Origin: Bacteroidia bacterium
GTDB lineage: Bacteria; Bacteroidota; Bacteroidia; NS11-12g; UBA9320
Assembly (NCBI GenBank): GCA_028247315.1
Contig: JAOKFZ010000008.1
Coordinates: forward strand, 1-62,528
DNA length: 62,528 nt
Reading direction: 5' to 3'
The position numbers were made by a program, and so were the translations under genes. Under the pieces are notes generated by a model. That model did not search any database. It saw only the letters and a program-made list of their open reading frames with translations, and was not told the DNA's origin. Positions 1-7,130 of the stretch are shown one piece after another; the first letter of the stretch is position 1, and each line of letters starts with the position of its first letter.

Positions 1-133
1 ATTTTCTAAAAAAAAATAAAATAAATTTTAAAAAAATTGAATACGATACAGATCATCGTTTTGATAGGATGAATTTAATGATGAACCATATAATTTAATG
101 TAATAAAAAATATTTGGTTGATAATTTTTAATA

Positions 134-529
134 ATGGCAAGAAAAGCAGACCTTTTAGTAAACGGACAAAGTATTTTGGCAGAGTTCAAAAAAGTAGACC
201 GAAAAAAAATCTATGGCTGGTCTACCATCGAGATTTTTGATGAGAATGGTAGTAAATGTAAGCTTTCTGGATTAGCGGAAGGACAGTATGTATTACCATT
301 GGGCTCTACAGCACTAGTTTCCCTTAATTCAAAAGGAGAAGCTATTTCAAAAAGTACACTAATAGGCATAAATAGTGATGGGGAAAAAGTAGAAAAAGTT
401 CCATCCATATATGATCAGAAAGTGATACTTAGAGAAGCTTCGATTGACGAGTATTTATCTATGGCGGTAAAATCTGTATATCAATTAAAGATTGATGAAA
501 ATAAAGATGCTTTGCTGAAAGAGCTATAA
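134..529 (+). CDS. Truncated paralogue of the 799-1398 protein, unknown function
   Basis: This is a 131-residue protein. By hand count about 80% of it is identical to the first 131 residues of the 199-residue protein at 799-1398, including the shared stretches DRKKIYGWSTIE, GLAEGQYV, VSLNSKGEA and KVPSIYDQKVILREAS. It stops where the longer copy continues into an aromatic, acidic C-terminal half, so it is a C-terminally truncated duplicate. The next open stretch (505-765) lies in another frame and is unrelated to the missing half. No known domain is recognised. The start is the ATG following an AT-rich leader. It is possibly decaying, but the reading frame is intact and the substitutions are conservative (I/V, D/E), which suggests selection while diverging. 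Confidence 0.6.
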   Translation: MARKADLLVNGQSILAEFKKVDRKKIYGWSTIEIFDENGSKCKLSGLAEGQYVLPLGSTALVSLNSKGEAISKSTLIGINSDGEKVEKVPSIYDQKVILREASIDEYLSMAVKSVYQLKIDENKDALLKEL

Positions 530-765
530 GTATATTTAAAAAAGCATTTGATTACTTTCCTGAAGATACTGACAGACAAAAGTTTCAAAAATTAGTTCTT
601 GAACTTAACTTGGGTATATGTGAGTTTAAAATTGATTTTAAATTAGGGTTAAAGCGATTAACCTCAGTCTTAAAGAAAATTAAAACTAAAGAAAATCAAT
701 CCTACAGCACAAAGGAAATCCTATCTAGAATCAAATTAGCTGAAGATTTGATTTCTAAAAAATAA
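505..765 (+). other. Open frame without a start codon; possible gene remnant
   Basis: A reading frame of about 86 codons, one base out of phase with the upstream gene, runs from a stop at 502 to TAA at 763-765. Its predicted composition looks protein-like: a lysine-rich helical sequence containing FDYFPEDTDRQKF and YSTKEILSRIKLAEDL. It has no ATG, GTG or TTG ahead of its conserved-looking part and overlaps the end of the 134-529 gene. It could be the tail of a gene joined by frameshift to the upstream truncated paralogue, or the remnant of a separate gene. The family is not recognised. Confidence 0.3.
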
Positions 766-798
766 ATATATTTGAAAATAGAATTTAAATAAATTTTA

Positions 799-1398
799 AT
801 GGGTAGAAAAGCGGAATTTTCAATTAATGGGCAAATCATTATGGCAGAGCTCAATAAAGTAGACCGAAAAAAAATCTATGGTTGGTCTACCATTGAGGTG
901 TTTGATCAAAATGGTAGCAAGTGTAAGCTAGCGGGTTTGGCAGAAGGGCAGTATGTGATGCCTTCTGGGTCTTCTGCATTAGTTTCCTTAAACTCAAAAG
1001 GGGAAGCGGTTTCAAAAAGTACATTGGTGGGTGTAAACAGCGACGGGAATAAGGTAGAAAAAGTTCCTTCTATTTATGACCAAAAAGTGATACTAAGAGA
1101 AGCCTCTGTAGATGAATATTTATCTATGGCAGTTAAATCTGTATATCAATTGCAAATTGAGGAGAATAAGGAAGCCCTACTCACAGATCTTAATAGCGGT
1201 AAGATATACTACTTTGTTTTTAATTACAGGGCAGATTATGAGGGTGACGACGCCTTTTTAATTAGTAATGGAAACGATGTTTTTGCAATTACAGGGATGA
1301 AATCTGACTTTGAATTTATAGGTCTTGAAGATAATGAGCAGGAATTAGTGCCTGAAGAGACTCAAGTAGAAGACGACTTGGATTTTGCAATGTTTTAA
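799..1398 (+). CDS. Unknown protein, first gene of the ligase operon
   Basis: This 199-residue soluble protein has no signal peptide or membrane segment and belongs to no family I recognise. The N-terminal 130 residues are duplicated in the upstream gene (134-529). They are rich in Gly, Ser and Lys and look like a small beta domain. The C-terminal part is aromatic (KIYYFVFNYRADYEGDDAFLI) and ends in an acidic tail. The start ATG follows a TATATTTG promoter-like element at 767-774. The next gene starts 10 bases after its stop and the ligase 12 bases after that, so the three are almost certainly one transcript. By context it may accompany the ligase on nucleic acid; this is inference only. Confidence 0.7.
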   Translation: MGRKAEFSINGQIIMAELNKVDRKKIYGWSTIEVFDQNGSKCKLAGLAEGQYVMPSGSSALVSLNSKGEAVSKSTLVGVNSDGNKVEKVPSIYDQKVILREASVDEYLSMAVKSVYQLQIEENKEALLTDLNSGKIYYFVFNYRADYEGDDAFLISNGNDVFAITGMKSDFEFIGLEDNEQELVPEETQVEDDLDFAMF

Positions 1399-1408
1399 AT
1401 GAAACTAT

Positions 1409-2152
1409 ATGATTCGATATATAAAAGTAGCCAACGATAAAAAAAGAGATGCCGAGATTACCTTTAGATCTTTAAATCCAAAGCCATCTGTTACTATGGT
1501 TATGGAATCTGGAGATAAGGTGACTACTAAACGCGTGGTAAAAGGCACTTCTCTAACTAGCACACAAACCTTACTTGCCAAGTATAATGAAAAACCCAAA
1601 GAGGGGGTTGATTTTAAGATGCAACTTGCATCAAAACTGGCAGAAGACCTTATTGCCAGTGATCCAGAGACTGACTTGGAACTTACGGGTAAATTCATTG
1701 AAGATGTATCTAGAGTGTATATTAACGAGGATGAGAAGCCGGTGTTTAGTGTTAAAAAAACTGAAAAGATTTTTTCTCCTACCGCCGAGCTTAAAGAAGA
1801 GCGGGAACCTAAGTACAACGATAGTAATATAACGGGAGAGAGCATTGTTAACTGGACGGGAAAACTAATGCCTAAGGCTAAGATTTACAACAAGCTGGTA
1901 TTTCATAAAAAATACCAATTAAAGCATATTAATGGCCTTACCTATGATTTTCTGTTTGACATGGCCAAACAACTGGCCGATAAAGACGCTATGATGATGA
2001 TGGGAGGCGGTACATCAGGAAAAGAACCTTTGGTTATGAATGATGGAGGAAAGCCCTACAGAGCGTTCCTAGAGGGCAGAATTAAAGGAGACAAATACTG
2101 TCTAATCCTTCACCTTACCGACCAGGAGTTAAAACCATTACCAACAGAATAA
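1409..2152 (+). CDS. Unknown protein, second gene of the ligase operon
   Basis: This 247-residue soluble, lysine-rich protein sits between the duplicated unknown gene and the ligase, with gaps of 10 and 12 bases. No known domain is recognised. The N-terminal part (MIRYIKVANDKK, then a stretch with TTKRVVKGTS) is basic. The middle contains an acidic helical segment. The last third has a Met/Gly run (about residue 195: MMMMGGG) followed by an aromatic, strand-rich end (KPYRAFLEGRIKGDKYCLILHL). The tight spacing implies co-expression and a shared job with the ligase, possibly as a DNA-end or scaffold subunit. That role is inferred from context alone. Confidence 0.7.
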   Translation: MIRYIKVANDKKRDAEITFRSLNPKPSVTMVMESGDKVTTKRVVKGTSLTSTQTLLAKYNEKPKEGVDFKMQLASKLAEDLIASDPETDLELTGKFIEDVSRVYINEDEKPVFSVKKTEKIFSPTAELKEEREPKYNDSNITGESIVNWTGKLMPKAKIYNKLVFHKKYQLKHINGLTYDFLFDMAKQLADKDAMMMMGGGTSGKEPLVMNDGGKPYRAFLEGRIKGDKYCLILHLTDQELKPLPTE

Positions 2153-2164
2153 TCTTTTATTGAA

Positions 2165-3508
2165 ATGAAAGAAACCGCACAAAAATACAAACGCCAAACG
2201 GCATCCAGGTATCTGCCAGTAGGAGCTGAGGAGATTACCTCAAAGATCATGGAAGCAGAATCTTATGGGGTGTCTACCAAACACGATGGCCACTTTTATC
2301 TCTTAAGCTATGATGGAAAAAAAGCAACACTTACAAACCACGGCGGCAATGTTATTGATGATTTGCCGCTACTAAAAGAAGCCTCAGCGGTACTTAAAGG
2401 TAAATGCAAGGATGTTGTGTTGGCAGGAGAGCTTTATCTGCATAAAGAAGGCGGCCGTACCCGTTCTTTTGATATGACGGCAGCCTTAGATGATAAATCT
2501 GCAGATATTTACTTTGCAGCATTTGATTTACTTAGCCTTGATGGTGAAGAATTATCTATGGATATTAAAGCATTAGATGAAAAGCTTAACGCTGTGTTGT
2601 CTTCAGGGAAATCATTACATGCCGTAAAAAACAGCTTTGTAGAAAGCAGAAAAGACATTGCTGTACTCTATAAAGAAATTGTAGAAGACGGCGGCCAAGA
2701 AGGAATTGTAGTGCGTTCTCACAACGGCCCAACCTATAAAATAAAACCACTAATTACCCTAGATGTTGTTGTTCTAGGATATGCAGAAGGCGAAGGAAGC
2801 AGGGCTGGAATGCTCAAAGAAGTACTTGTAGGCTTGTGTGTAGCAAAAGATGAATATATACTTTTAACCAAAGTAGGCAATGGCTACAGTGAAGATGAGC
2901 GTATAAAACTTCTCAAGGAACTCGAAATGAAAAAAGTAGATTCTGGTTATATTGAAGTATCTGGATCTAACGTGGCTTTTACCATGGTAGCACCCAATCA
3001 GGTGGTAGAGTTTAGTTGTTTAGATGTATTTGGAGAAAACTCAAAAGGGGCTATTTCTAAAATGTGTTTGAGCTATAAAGACGGCACTTATACAGCCACT
3101 GGCAAACAACCAATGGCTAGTGTAATTTCTCCGGTATATGTTAAGATGCGGACAGATAAAAATCCCAATGTAGATGATGCAGGATTGTCTCAAATCACAA
3201 AGATCATTTCTTTAGATACAAATGCCTCTGAAAAACTCGATTTAAAGAAAAGTGAGATCCTTTCTAGAGAAGTGTATGTAAAAGAAAGCAAGGGCATGAA
3301 GATGGTACGCAAATTCATGGTTTGGAAAACCAATAAGGAAGCAACGGGCGAGTATCCAGCATACGTATACCATTATACAGACTTTAGCGCTGGAAGGGCA
3401 GAAATGCTTAACAAAGAGATTAAAGTGTCAGATTCTAAAAAACAAATTGAAGAGATTTTTGCTGCAGAGGTATTAGAGAATGTAAAGAAGGGTTGGGAGA
3501 AGGCATAA
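2165..3508 (+). CDS. ATP-dependent DNA ligase-like nucleotidyltransferase
   Basis: This 447-residue protein carries the covalent nucleotidyltransferase motifs in order: motif I KHDG at 39-42 (Lys39 is the predicted adenylated lysine), the GELY glutamate near 89, motif III FAAFDLLSLDG at 117-127, motif IV EGIVVRS at 179-185 and motif V YKIKP at 191-195. An OB-fold-like region follows. A C-terminal segment with YPAYVYHYTDFSAGRAEML and ending KKGW resembles the tails of other stand-alone bacterial ATP-dependent ligases. It should join nicks in DNA using ATP; an RNA-ligase role cannot be excluded. It is distinct from the housekeeping NAD-dependent LigA. It lies in an island next to two unknown genes, suggesting accessory repair, element biology or defence. 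Confidence 0.85.
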   Translation: MKETAQKYKRQTASRYLPVGAEEITSKIMEAESYGVSTKHDGHFYLLSYDGKKATLTNHGGNVIDDLPLLKEASAVLKGKCKDVVLAGELYLHKEGGRTRSFDMTAALDDKSADIYFAAFDLLSLDGEELSMDIKALDEKLNAVLSSGKSLHAVKNSFVESRKDIAVLYKEIVEDGGQEGIVVRSHNGPTYKIKPLITLDVVVLGYAEGEGSRAGMLKEVLVGLCVAKDEYILLTKVGNGYSEDERIKLLKELEMKKVDSGYIEVSGSNVAFTMVAPNQVVEFSCLDVFGENSKGAISKMCLSYKDGTYTATGKQPMASVISPVYVKMRTDKNPNVDDAGLSQITKIISLDTNASEKLDLKKSEILSREVYVKESKGMKMVRKFMVWKTNKEATGEYPAYVYHYTDFSAGRAEMLNKEIKVSDSKKQIEEIFAAEVLENVKKGWEKA

Positions 3509-3524
3509 TTATAGTTACAGATAA

Positions 3525-3565
3525 TAATAAAAGAAGTTTAAAACCATAAATTAACAAATATGAAG
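3525..3565 (+). repeat. Repeated gene leader, copy 1
   Basis: About 40 bases ending in the start codon of the 3560 gene are nearly identical to 5158-5197, in front of another gene. The two differ by one C/T change and one inserted A close to the start codon. The core AAAAGAAGTTTAAAAC is the same in both. The downstream proteins are not similar, so only the leader (promoter or ribosome-loading region) is shared. Confidence 0.75.
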
Positions 3566-4396
3566 TCAGTAAAAATGGGAAAGGAAAAAATTATAGTTGC
3601 TAGAAATTGTGAGCCGGAAGGAAGTCCAAGTGAATACCTTGGAGCAGAGGTTTCAATAGGCTTGCTTACTGTAGAGAAAATAACAGAACTTAAATCGATG
3701 CTTCAAAATGACAAACTTTTTGAAGAAATGGCAGGAAAGTGGGATGAGACTTATATCGGCTCAACTTATTTAACAGACCTTATGGATGTTAATGAAGTAT
3801 ACCACAAAAATGGATTAATTTATTATGAAGATCTTAGCGATAATGGAGGAGATATATATTCATATTCAACCGATAACTGGGCATTTGTTCCTGCAGAAAA
3901 TGAAAACTGGGAGCCTAATCCAGATTTTAAATCTCCTCAAAAAGTAGAGATAGAAGAAAAGGGGCTTATGGTGATTAGTATCAGAACTATGGACCTTTAT
4001 TTTAAAGCAAAAGGTGAATTTTCTGAAGAGCATAAAATAATTTTTGATAACACAGAAGTAGCAAAGTTTAAGGTACAAACAGGTATAGATAACTTTCATT
4101 ATATGATGACTTCTTCTAATTTTTGCGGTTTTAATTTATTACATTCAGCTTATGTGAATGGGGAAGAATTAATTAGAGATGAAGATGCTGAGGGCGAAGC
4201 GGATAATATTTATTATTCTTCACATTTAATACTTAAAGATGGAAAAGTAATTGCCTGGCTAGCATCGAATAATAATTCTCATACTTTTCCTTTTGACTAT
4301 AACGATACCGAAATTCCCTGCATAAGCCCACATCTTAAAGAAAGTGACACAGAAGCTTATCAGGCTGCAGTTAAGAGTTTGTTGGATAAACTTTGA
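3560..4396 (+). CDS. Unknown acidic protein, 278 aa
   Basis: This soluble, acidic protein without signal peptide or membrane segment belongs to no family I recognise. It is rich in Asp/Glu, Asn and Tyr, with strand-like segments such as GLIYYEDLSDNGG, NWAFVPAENENWEPNP and SHLILKDGKVIAWLASNNN. Its make-up resembles the orphan acidic proteins (immunity- or inhibitor-like) often found in accessory islands, but nothing here proves that. It begins at the ATG of the repeated leader, 51 bases after the ligase gene, and may be transcribed separately. AT-rich codon use matches the rest of the island. Confidence 0.6.
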   Translation: MKSVKMGKEKIIVARNCEPEGSPSEYLGAEVSIGLLTVEKITELKSMLQNDKLFEEMAGKWDETYIGSTYLTDLMDVNEVYHKNGLIYYEDLSDNGGDIYSYSTDNWAFVPAENENWEPNPDFKSPQKVEIEEKGLMVISIRTMDLYFKAKGEFSEEHKIIFDNTEVAKFKVQTGIDNFHYMMTSSNFCGFNLLHSAYVNGEELIRDEDAEGEADNIYYSSHLILKDGKVIAWLASNNNSHTFPFDYNDTEIPCISPHLKESDTEAYQAAVKSLLDKL

Positions 4397-4454
4397 AAAA
4401 ATGGCAATAATTTAATAGAAACAGAAATTTTAGTTGTAGATACAAAAAAATAGG

Positions 4455-5096
4455 ATGAAAAAATTTATTTTAAGAGAGAAATTAGAAGAATTTATTGGAC
4501 TTCTTAAGAGTGGAGAAATAGAAGTCTATAATGAATTTAGTTTCCAACATGAACTTGGATATTTTCTAAGAAATCAACTAAAACATTATCCAGGGGATTT
4601 AAAAATTCAGTTTGAAAGAAATTTTAAAGATCTGTTTGATTTAAGTGATGATGAAATCGATGTTAGGTTTGGTACTAAGGAAGTCCGAAAAAAAGAAATT
4701 GATATTTCTATGTTCCATGGACCTGATAATCTTGCCTCAATTGAGTTGAAATTCCCTAGAAATGGCCAAGTTCCTGAATCAATGTATTCATTCGTAAAAG
4801 ATGTTAAATTTCTTGAGGGGTTAACCTCGAGTAAGAATAGTATAAACACGTTTTCAAAAGGGTTCTTTATTTGTCTTGTTGATAATAGTCTTTTTTATCA
4901 AGGAGGAAGTAAAAATGATGGCATTTATGAATATTTTAGAGGGAAAGAGAAAAAAATTAGAATTTGTAAAGAAACCAAAAAACCCACTGGTAAAAATAAA
5001 GATATTGAGGAATACACTATCAGATTAAATAAAGAATATGTGGGTGAATGGTTACCAATAAAAGATGAAATGCATTATTTATTAATAGAAGTTTAA
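4455..5096 (+). CDS. Possible PD-(D/E)XK-type nuclease, 213 aa
   Basis: This soluble protein shows a spacing typical of restriction-endonuclease-fold active sites: an early Glu in FSFQHELGYFLR (residues 25-36), then KEIDISMF, then ASIELKFPRNGQ, giving an E ... D-(about 16)-E-x-K pattern on adjacent strands. This is what PD-(D/E)XK nucleases use to bind magnesium and cut DNA. The C-terminal third is lysine-rich and could contact nucleic acid. The family is otherwise unrecognised, so the call is by motif only. The ATG follows an AGGATG context (AATAGGATGAAAAAA). A weak hairpin follows the gene (5124-5148). Confidence 0.45.
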   Translation: MKKFILREKLEEFIGLLKSGEIEVYNEFSFQHELGYFLRNQLKHYPGDLKIQFERNFKDLFDLSDDEIDVRFGTKEVRKKEIDISMFHGPDNLASIELKFPRNGQVPESMYSFVKDVKFLEGLTSSKNSINTFSKGFFICLVDNSLFYQGGSKNDGIYEYFRGKEKKIRICKETKKPTGKNKDIEEYTIRLNKEYVGEWLPIKDEMHYLLIEV

Positions 5097-5123
5097 CCGC
5101 TTACTTGCCCCACTAAAACTAAC

Positions 5124-5148
5124 AATAGCCTTATGAAAACCGGCTATT
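5124..5148 (+). terminator. Weak hairpin terminator after the 4455 gene
   Basis: AATAGCC and GGCTATT can pair around an 11-base loop, followed by an AT-rich stretch rather than a clean T-run. It separates the 4455 gene from the second repeated leader. Confidence 0.35.
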
Positions 5149-5157
5149 TAATTAGAT

Positions 5158-5197
5158 TAATAAAAGAAGTTTAAAACTATAAATTAACAATATGAAG
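5158..5197 (+). repeat. Repeated gene leader, copy 2
   Basis: This is the second copy of the leader seen at 3525-3565. It ends at an ATG (5192) that opens a 34-codon frame. That frame probably represents the true N-terminus of the frameshifted gene ending at 5699. Confidence 0.7.
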
Positions 5198-5296
5198 AAA
5201 ATAAGAATTACACCAAAATTATTAGATGAATATGCAGTAAATAGAACTTCAAAGGGCCTATTGTCTGGTTTTTCAATACGATGTGTTAAAAATTAA
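5192..5296 (+). pseudogene. N-terminal piece of a frameshifted gene
   Basis: A 34-codon frame starts at the ATG of the repeated leader (MKKIRITPKLLDEYAVN...) and ends at TAA 5294-5296. Removing one T from the run of five at 5269-5273 joins it directly to the frame ending at 5699 (...LLSGFQYDVLKINEQ...). It is therefore most simply the first part of that gene, broken by a one-base insertion or a sequencing error in the T-run. Confidence 0.5.
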
Positions 5297-5699
5297 TGAA
5301 CAAATAGACTTAAATAAATCAAATAATATGGGATACTACATAGGAATAAATACGGGAGATCTGGAAGATACCGTTGAGGATTATATTATTAAAAATAGTT
5401 TGGATGGGGACCCTGATGATTTATGGTCTCAAAATGGCTGGGGGTTCTTTGAAGAACTAAGTATTATTGTCTATGATGACAATGAAGCTCTCTTTAGTGA
5501 TCTAGAACTTGATGGGATAACAACTATTGTACCCTCTACAAATCCAAATTTTAGTAAATTCATTGATATCTGCTGTGAGTATGGAGCTGTTTTTTTTAAT
5601 GAAAAACACCAAGAAATAACACAAGACGAATGGAGAAAACATGTTGTAGATTCAATAGCTTGTACTATTAGCATAGCTGAGTGTGAACCAGAAGGCTAA
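5283..5699 (+). CDS. Unknown small acidic protein, probably missing its N-terminus by frameshift
   Basis: As written this is a 138-residue frame starting at GTG. It is soluble and acidic (DLEDTVEDYI, DGDPDDLW), with a hydrophobic core and no known domain. The GTG at 5283 has no evident ribosome site and sits inside the upstream 5192 frame. Joining the two at the T-run 5269-5273 would give a protein of about 168 residues using the well-formed leader. In size and composition it resembles the neighbouring orphan proteins at 5781 and 6236. Confidence 0.5.
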   Translation: MLKINEQIDLNKSNNMGYYIGINTGDLEDTVEDYIIKNSLDGDPDDLWSQNGWGFFEELSIIVYDDNEALFSDLELDGITTIVPSTNPNFSKFIDICCEYGAVFFNEKHQEITQDEWRKHVVDSIACTISIAECEPEG

Positions 5700-5738
5700 T
5701 TATTGTCTAGGAAAAAACCTTACGGTTGAATAATTCAC

Positions 5739-5774
5739 AAAGAAATTAAGAAATAAAGAAATAAAGAAATAAAT
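5739..5774 (+). repeat. Short tandem repeat before the 5781 gene
   Basis: Four near-exact copies of an eight-base unit (AAGAAATA) lie immediately upstream of the start codon. Slippage here could change the spacing between a promoter and the gene, but no promoter is clearly visible. Confidence 0.5.
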
Positions 5775-5780
5775 TTAAAT

Positions 5781-6227
5781 ATGGAAAGAATAGTTTTAAC
5801 AATAGGATATGTCTCTCAAGAAAATAGTTTAGACTTAATACATTGTGGTGATTCAGACTCCTCTGGGACCATGGAATTAAATTTTGAAGTTGTTAAAAAT
5901 ATTTGTTCGGGTATAGATAACGATTTTAATATTAAGATTGAAAATAGTGACTTATGGAATCATAATTCCTCTTTTTATAAATCAATTTCGACTTACGTAT
6001 CTAATTACCTTAATTTAGTTATATCTCCAAGCCAAGTATATGGTAGTTACGCATTACTAAATGATGAACCCGATAATCATTCTTTAAATATGGAAATTAT
6101 TGACTCTGAAACTGGAACATTTAGTAATGAAAACAAACAACATAATGGTAAGATTTATCTCAGACATTACTTTGAAGAAGATGACGAAATTTATGATGAA
6201 TCTATTTGTATTTTTAGTGTAAATTAG
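5781..6227 (+). CDS. Unknown small acidic protein, 148 aa
   Basis: This soluble, Asn/Asp/Ser-rich protein has no signal peptide and no recognised domain. Strongly AT-rich codon use matches its neighbours. The start ATG directly follows the AAGAAATA tandem repeat. The next gene starts 8 bases after its stop, so 5781 and 6236 (and probably 6648, 4 bases further on) form one transcript. Acidic proteins of this size in tandem are common as inhibitors or immunity proteins, but no toxin partner is visible nearby. Confidence 0.55.
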   Translation: MERIVLTIGYVSQENSLDLIHCGDSDSSGTMELNFEVVKNICSGIDNDFNIKIENSDLWNHNSSFYKSISTYVSNYLNLVISPSQVYGSYALLNDEPDNHSLNMEIIDSETGTFSNENKQHNGKIYLRHYFEEDDEIYDESICIFSVN

Positions 6228-6235
6228 TACTACAA

Positions 6236-6643
6236 ATGAACATCCCTAAACAAATAATCAAGCAAATAATCAATGATGAAATTAATTTAAAATCGTTCAA
6301 TGAAAATGAGCTAATACAATGGCTCATTTCTAATCTAATTAATGTTTTATGTGATAATAAAATTTTTGCAACCACAGTTAAAAGTACACCAATAAAAAAA
6401 CCTGAATACACTTATTTATTTGAAGTTTCAGCAAATTATAAAGGCACCGAGTATCACATAGAACTGGGAATTTTAAATCGAATTAATTTAAAAATTGAAA
6501 ATATCATAGCAGGAAGTTCAAATAGAGTTTCAGTCTGTTTCTTTGACAATATTTCTGAAATTCAATCATTACTAAAATCCATTAATGAGTTAAATTACCA
6601 TATTACTAAAATTGAAAATACTGGCACCCTCATAATAAATTAA
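6236..6643 (+). CDS. Unknown small protein, 135 aa
   Basis: This soluble, Ile/Asn-rich protein has helical N-terminal residues (KQIIKQIINDEINLKSFNE) followed by strands. No known domain is recognised. It lies 8 bases after the 5781 gene and 4 bases before the nucleotidase gene, in the same orientation, implying an operon of three. AT-rich composition suggests shared acquisition. Confidence 0.55.
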   Translation: MNIPKQIIKQIINDEINLKSFNENELIQWLISNLINVLCDNKIFATTVKSTPIKKPEYTYLFEVSANYKGTEYHIELGILNRINLKIENIIAGSSNRVSVCFFDNISEIQSLLKSINELNYHITKIENTGTLIIN

Positions 6644-6647
6644 ATAA

Positions 6648-7103
6648 ATGAAAATTATATACATTGATCTGGATGGCGTAGTTGCTGATTTTGAAAAAGG
6701 TAGACAAAAACATTCTCTATCTAACATTACCCCATACAAAGGAAGACCAGATAAACTTCCTGGTATCTATGAAAATTTAGAACCAATACCAGGAGCAATC
6801 GATGCAGTAAATAAACTATTAGAAGATCAAGTTTTTGATGTCTACTTTCTATCTACTGCACCCTGGGATAATCCAGAGGGATGGATGCACAAACGATTAT
6901 GGGTTGCAAAATTTTTTGACGAAAAATTGATTAGAAAACGTCTAATACTATCTCATCACAAACACCTTCTAATTGGAGACTATCTAATTGACGACAGAAG
7001 ATTCAATGGTGCATCAGAATTCAAAGGTGAATGGCTTCATTTTGGTTCTGAAAGATTTCCAGATTGGAAAAGTGTTTTAAATTATTTAAAATATAAGAAA
7101 TAA
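6648..7103 (+). CDS. 5'(3')-deoxyribonucleotidase-like HAD phosphatase
   Basis: This 151-residue HAD-family protein fits the NT5C (5'-nucleotidase, deoxy) type found in phages and accessory regions. The nucleophile motif DLDGVVADF (Asp7, Asp9) is at the N-terminus. A central STAPWDNPEGW motif matches the family's phosphate and substrate-contact region. A basic loop (RKRLILSHHK) precedes the acidic motif GDYLIDDR. It should remove phosphate from deoxynucleoside monophosphates and so affect the dNTP pool. It ends the 5781-7103 operon. In this island it could serve an element's nucleotide metabolism or act in defence through nucleotide depletion; both are inference. Confidence 0.75.
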   Translation: MKIIYIDLDGVVADFEKGRQKHSLSNITPYKGRPDKLPGIYENLEPIPGAIDAVNKLLEDQVFDVYFLSTAPWDNPEGWMHKRLWVAKFFDEKLIRKRLILSHHKHLLIGDYLIDDRRFNGASEFKGEWLHFGSERFPDWKSVLNYLKYKK

Positions 7104-7130
7104 GAATTCAATCTTATTATCAGTTTCTTG

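Noticed and set aside
5739-5774. CRISPR-like or larger repeat array
   Set aside because: It is an eight-base AT-rich tandem repeat with no spacers; no CRISPR array or cas gene was seen anywhere in the window.
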